42,578 nt of DNA from the NCBI GenBank assembly GCA_964561135.1, contig CAZLOB010000056.1, positions 1 through 42,578 on the forward strand. The letters run 5' to 3'. The position numbers and the translations under genes are program-made. The notes beneath the pieces were generated by a model. That model had not been told where the DNA came from and ran no database searches. It saw only the letters and a list, made by a program, of their open reading frames with translations. This document shows positions 40,127 to 42,578 of the stretch, in pieces. Each line of letters starts with the position of its first letter. Position 1 is the stretch's first letter. Source of the stretch: JANXDG01 sp964561135. GTDB taxonomy: Bacteria > Elusimicrobiota > Endomicrobiia > DTEH01.

Positions 40127-41401
40127 ATAATAAAGTTGTCGTTGTAAAGACAGATGATAAATATCCAAATTATCCATATTGGTCAAATAAACTTTATCCG
40201 GAATTTAAAGATGATCCTAATTTTAAAGTTGATGTAACTAAAGAAAATTCACTTTGGGATGCTGTAAGAAATTTATTTTTTCATATGGGATTAGATGAAG
40301 AAAACTTCAACAAAGAAAATTGGAATCCTTTTAAAAATTTTGTTAAAGAAGGTGATACTATATTAATAAAGCCTAATTGGGTAAGGGATTACAATCCAAT
40401 TAATAGGAAAAGCATAGATTCTTTAATTACCCATACTTCTTTAATTAAAATAGTAATTGATTATGTGTTAAAAGCGATAAATTATAATGGTAAAATTATA
40501 GTTGGTGATGCACCATTACAGAATTGTAATTTTAGTAATTTAATTAAGAAAACAAAAATCAAAGATTTAATAGATGGTTATAGAATGGCATATAAAAATG
40601 TAGAATTTATTATTGAAGATTGGCGTCTTACTATTTTGGAAAAGAAAATAGGACAGAAAATAAAAGAAGTTGATGATAGATACAAAATTATTGATTTAAA
40701 AGAAAAAAGTTTTCTTAATGAAATTGCAGATTATTACAGCAAATTTAGAGTTACATGTTATGACCATAATTTAATGTTAGAACATCATAATAAAGACAAA
40801 CACGAATATCTTGTTACTAATAGAATTTTTGAGGCAGATTTGATAATAAACTTGCCAAAGTTAAAAACACATATAAAAGCGGGCTTGACAGGTGCACTTA
40901 AAAATCTAATTGGAATAAATGGACATAAAGAGTTTTTACCACACCATATTAAAGGTTCATATCTTGAAGGCGGAGATAATTATATGAATCCCTCTTTTTG
41001 GAAAAGAGTATATGAGAACTTTGATGAAAAGGTCTGGAGTAATATTAGAAAAAATAATAAATTTATAAATAAAATAAATTTTCAAATTTTAAGAATTCTT
41101 TGGTGGTTATGGTATATATTTTCTAATAGATAAAAAATTAGGAATTCTCATTGGTGGTTTTAATCCAGCAGTGATTGACGCAGTTATTGCAAAAATTATT
41201 GGGTATAATATATCCAGAATACCAACTGTTTACAATGCTCTTTATAATGTCAAATCATTGTTTTCGCTTTTAAAAAATGAGGAAATATATGTAAAATGGA
41301 TTGAGGATGGGGAGATAAGTGATAAATCTTTAAATGAGATAAATAGTTTTGATTTTATTCCACCAAAATTTTGGAAAAGAGCGATGAGTAAAAAAAGTTA
41401 A
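40123..41401 (+). pseudogene. DUF362-family protein, frameshifted
   Basis: The first 336 codons (40123-41133) read as a DUF362 protein: GDTILIKPNWVRDYNP at about 88-103, IINLPKLKTHIKAGLTGALKNLIGING near 246-272, then a TAA at 41131. The expected continuation, KKLGILIGGFNPAVIDAVIAKIIGYNISRIPTVYNA, is present in the +1 frame from about 41129 to 41401. A single-base insertion or two-base deletion between about 41090 and 41131 explains this. The cut falls within the domain and separates the conserved C-terminal GGFNP..DAV motif. Sequencing or assembly error in an A-rich stretch is possible. DUF362 proteins occur beside CapK-like genes in polysaccharide loci; the function is unknown. Confidence 0.75.
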
Positions 41402-41411
41402 AGTTTGAGTC

Positions 41412-42578
41412 ATGAAGATTTTGTTTATAAATAGACAACTTGGTATTTTTTGGGGTGGTGGAGAAAGTTTTGATTATAATTTAGCAAAAGCTTTGCAGAA
41501 AATGGGACACGATGTTTTTATTTTAACTGGTAAACCCTTGTTTTCTCCACCTAAAAATAAAGTTGATTTAGAAACATTTTATTTATCTACACCGTATTTG
41601 AGAGGAATCAGCTATAAACTTGGTAATAAGATACCAAAAATACCAAACGCAATAGCACAACTTGATTTAATTATTTTTGAAAAAAAAGTATTTAAGTGGA
41701 TTAAAGAAAATAAAGATAAATTTGATGTTATCCAGATTTTGTCTCGTCTGAGATTAGCAGAAAAAATTGTTAATGAATTGAAATTACCAGTAATATTATG
41801 GTTTCCCGGACCACCATCTGAAAAGTGGGATATTCCTATTATAAAGCGATTAAAAGATAATCCTTTGATAAAATTTTTTGCTGCAGGGGATACTATAAGA
41901 TATCTTAAAGAAAAAGGGATTGAAATAGATGATATTCCTCCGGGTATTAATTATGATTTATTCGCAAAAACTTCATCAGATATTAGGCAAAAAAATAATA
42001 TCAAAGACGAAGAAATTGTTTTAATTTCGGTAGGTAGATTAATCGCAGGTAAAGGATTTGAGTTTTTAATTGATGGGTTTAATGAAGCAGTTAAAAAGGC
42101 TCCAAATTTAAAATTGATGATTGTTGGAGATGGTGTTTTGAGACATAAATTAGAAAAAAAAGTAGTTGAATTTAGAATTCGAAATAAGGTGATATTTGCA
42201 GGAAAGATAAAGTACGATGAATTGCCAAAATATTATTCTGCTGCTGATCTTTTTTTACTTCTTTCTTCATATGAAAGTTTCTCTATTGTTGTTTCAGAAG
42301 CAATGGCTTGTGAGTTACCGATTATAGCAACAAATGTTGGTTACCTTCCTATGCGGATAAGAAATGGTATAAATGGTTTTTTAGTAGATTATGGAGATAT
42401 AAAAACTCTTAAAGAAAAAATTCTTTACCTTGTGGAAAACCCTGATATAAGAAAAAAAATAGGTGAATTAAATAGAAAAGAGGTAATAGAAAAATATTCT
42501 TGGGAAGAAACTGCAAAAAAAGTTTTAAAATTATATGATGAGGTTGTAAGAAATAAAAAAATCAATAAAAAAATTTTA
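41412..42578 (+). CDS. GT4-family glycosyltransferase (3' end beyond window)
   Basis: A plus-strand frame from the ATG at 41412 is open for 389 codons to the window edge. The N-terminal domain shows MKILFINRQLGIFWGGGESFDYNLAKALQKMGHDVFILTG. The C-terminal domain has ILISVGRLIAGKGFEFLIDGF, LMIVGDGVLRHKLEK and the donor-binding SSYESFSIVVSEAMACELPIIATNVG with the E-x7-E pattern of family GT4. The enzyme likely adds a sugar to the surface polysaccharide made by this locus. The acceptor and donor are unknown. It starts 11 nt after the DUF362 relic. The final part is rich in Lys and seems near its C-terminus. Confidence 0.88.
   Translation, partial: MKILFINRQLGIFWGGGESFDYNLAKALQKMGHDVFILTGKPLFSPPKNKVDLETFYLSTPYLRGISYKLGNKIPKIPNAIAQLDLIIFEKKVFKWIKENKDKFDVIQILSRLRLAEKIVNELKLPVILWFPGPPSEKWDIPIIKRLKDNPLIKFFAAGDTIRYLKEKGIEIDDIPPGINYDLFAKTSSDIRQKNNIKDEEIVLISVGRLIAGKGFEFLIDGFNEAVKKAPNLKLMIVGDGVLRHKLEKKVVEFRIRNKVIFAGKIKYDELPKYYSAADLFLLLSSYESFSIVVSEAMACELPIIATNVGYLPMRIRNGINGFLVDYGDIKTLKEKILYLVENPDIRKKIGELNRKEVIEKYSWEETAKKVLKLYDEVVRNKKINKKIL

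Noticed and set aside
1..42578. CRISPR arrays, rRNA genes, integrases or transposases
   Set aside because: No regularly spaced repeats, no rRNA-like stretches and no transposase or integrase motifs were found on either strand.

Overview
The window is 42.6 kb of AT-rich bacterial DNA (roughly 30% G+C by eye), densely coding with short gaps and many 4-bp ATGA overlaps. A diderm (Gram-negative) cell is indicated by a TolC-type outer-membrane protein, a beta-barrel protein ending in an aromatic residue, a lipoprotein with a lipobox, and a large-insert GyrB. The gene mix (DUF3417-type glucan phosphorylase beside a DUF4912 protein, ThrRS without TGS domain, membrane diadenylate cyclase) suggests an uncultivated lineage, possibly near Elusimicrobia/Omnitrophica-like bacteria. 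That placement is inference and not settled by the sequence.

Layout. 1-3.6 kb (minus strand): cdaA-gyrB-eno, with eno cut by the window edge. 3.7-11.5 kb (plus): a stress and efflux block with an ECF sigma factor, era, a zinc-finger anti-sigma factor, a secreted duplicated-repeat protein, an unclassified structured RNA, tolC-macA-macB-type efflux genes and a secreted CARDB-like protein. 11.6-12.5 kb: rpsF-ssb behind a long foldable leader. 12.5-16.8 kb: glucan phosphorylase, a DUF4912 protein and a SurA-N-like protein. 16.8-18.3 kb (minus): a sodium-dependent NSS transporter. 18.4-22.9 kb: a TPR lipoprotein, leuB, asd, a YdjC-type deacetylase and truA. 23.1-27.6 kb: glmU-prs-rplY-(outer-membrane protein)-pth-tRNA-Val. 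27.6-33.2 kb: thrS-infC-rpmI, ilvC, psd, pssA and a class II aldolase. 33.3-35.3 kb: small accessory genes, including a winged-helix regulator behind a perfect palindrome and an AbiEii-type nucleotidyltransferase cassette. 35.4-42.6 kb: a surface-polysaccharide locus (deacetylase, Wzx-like flippase, broken methyltransferase, CapK/PaaK-like ligase, frameshifted DUF362 protein, GT4 glycosyltransferase running off the end).

The most notable items are: (i) a 78-nt GC-rich foldable RNA just upstream of the tolC-macAB genes inside an ECF sigma/anti-sigma neighbourhood; (ii) four dispersed 24-bp REP-like hairpins whose stem changes are compensatory; (iii) a 17-bp helix with a competing hairpin in the rpsF leader; (iv) an ops-like motif plus hairpin leader before the polysaccharide genes; (v) two decayed genes inside that locus; (vi) a possible non-canonical infC start; and (vii) ribosomal-protein operons lacking their usual partners (rpsR/rplI after ssb, rplT after rpmI). 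No CRISPR array, rRNA or recognisable transposase is present, and no gene-free stretch exceeds 300 bases.
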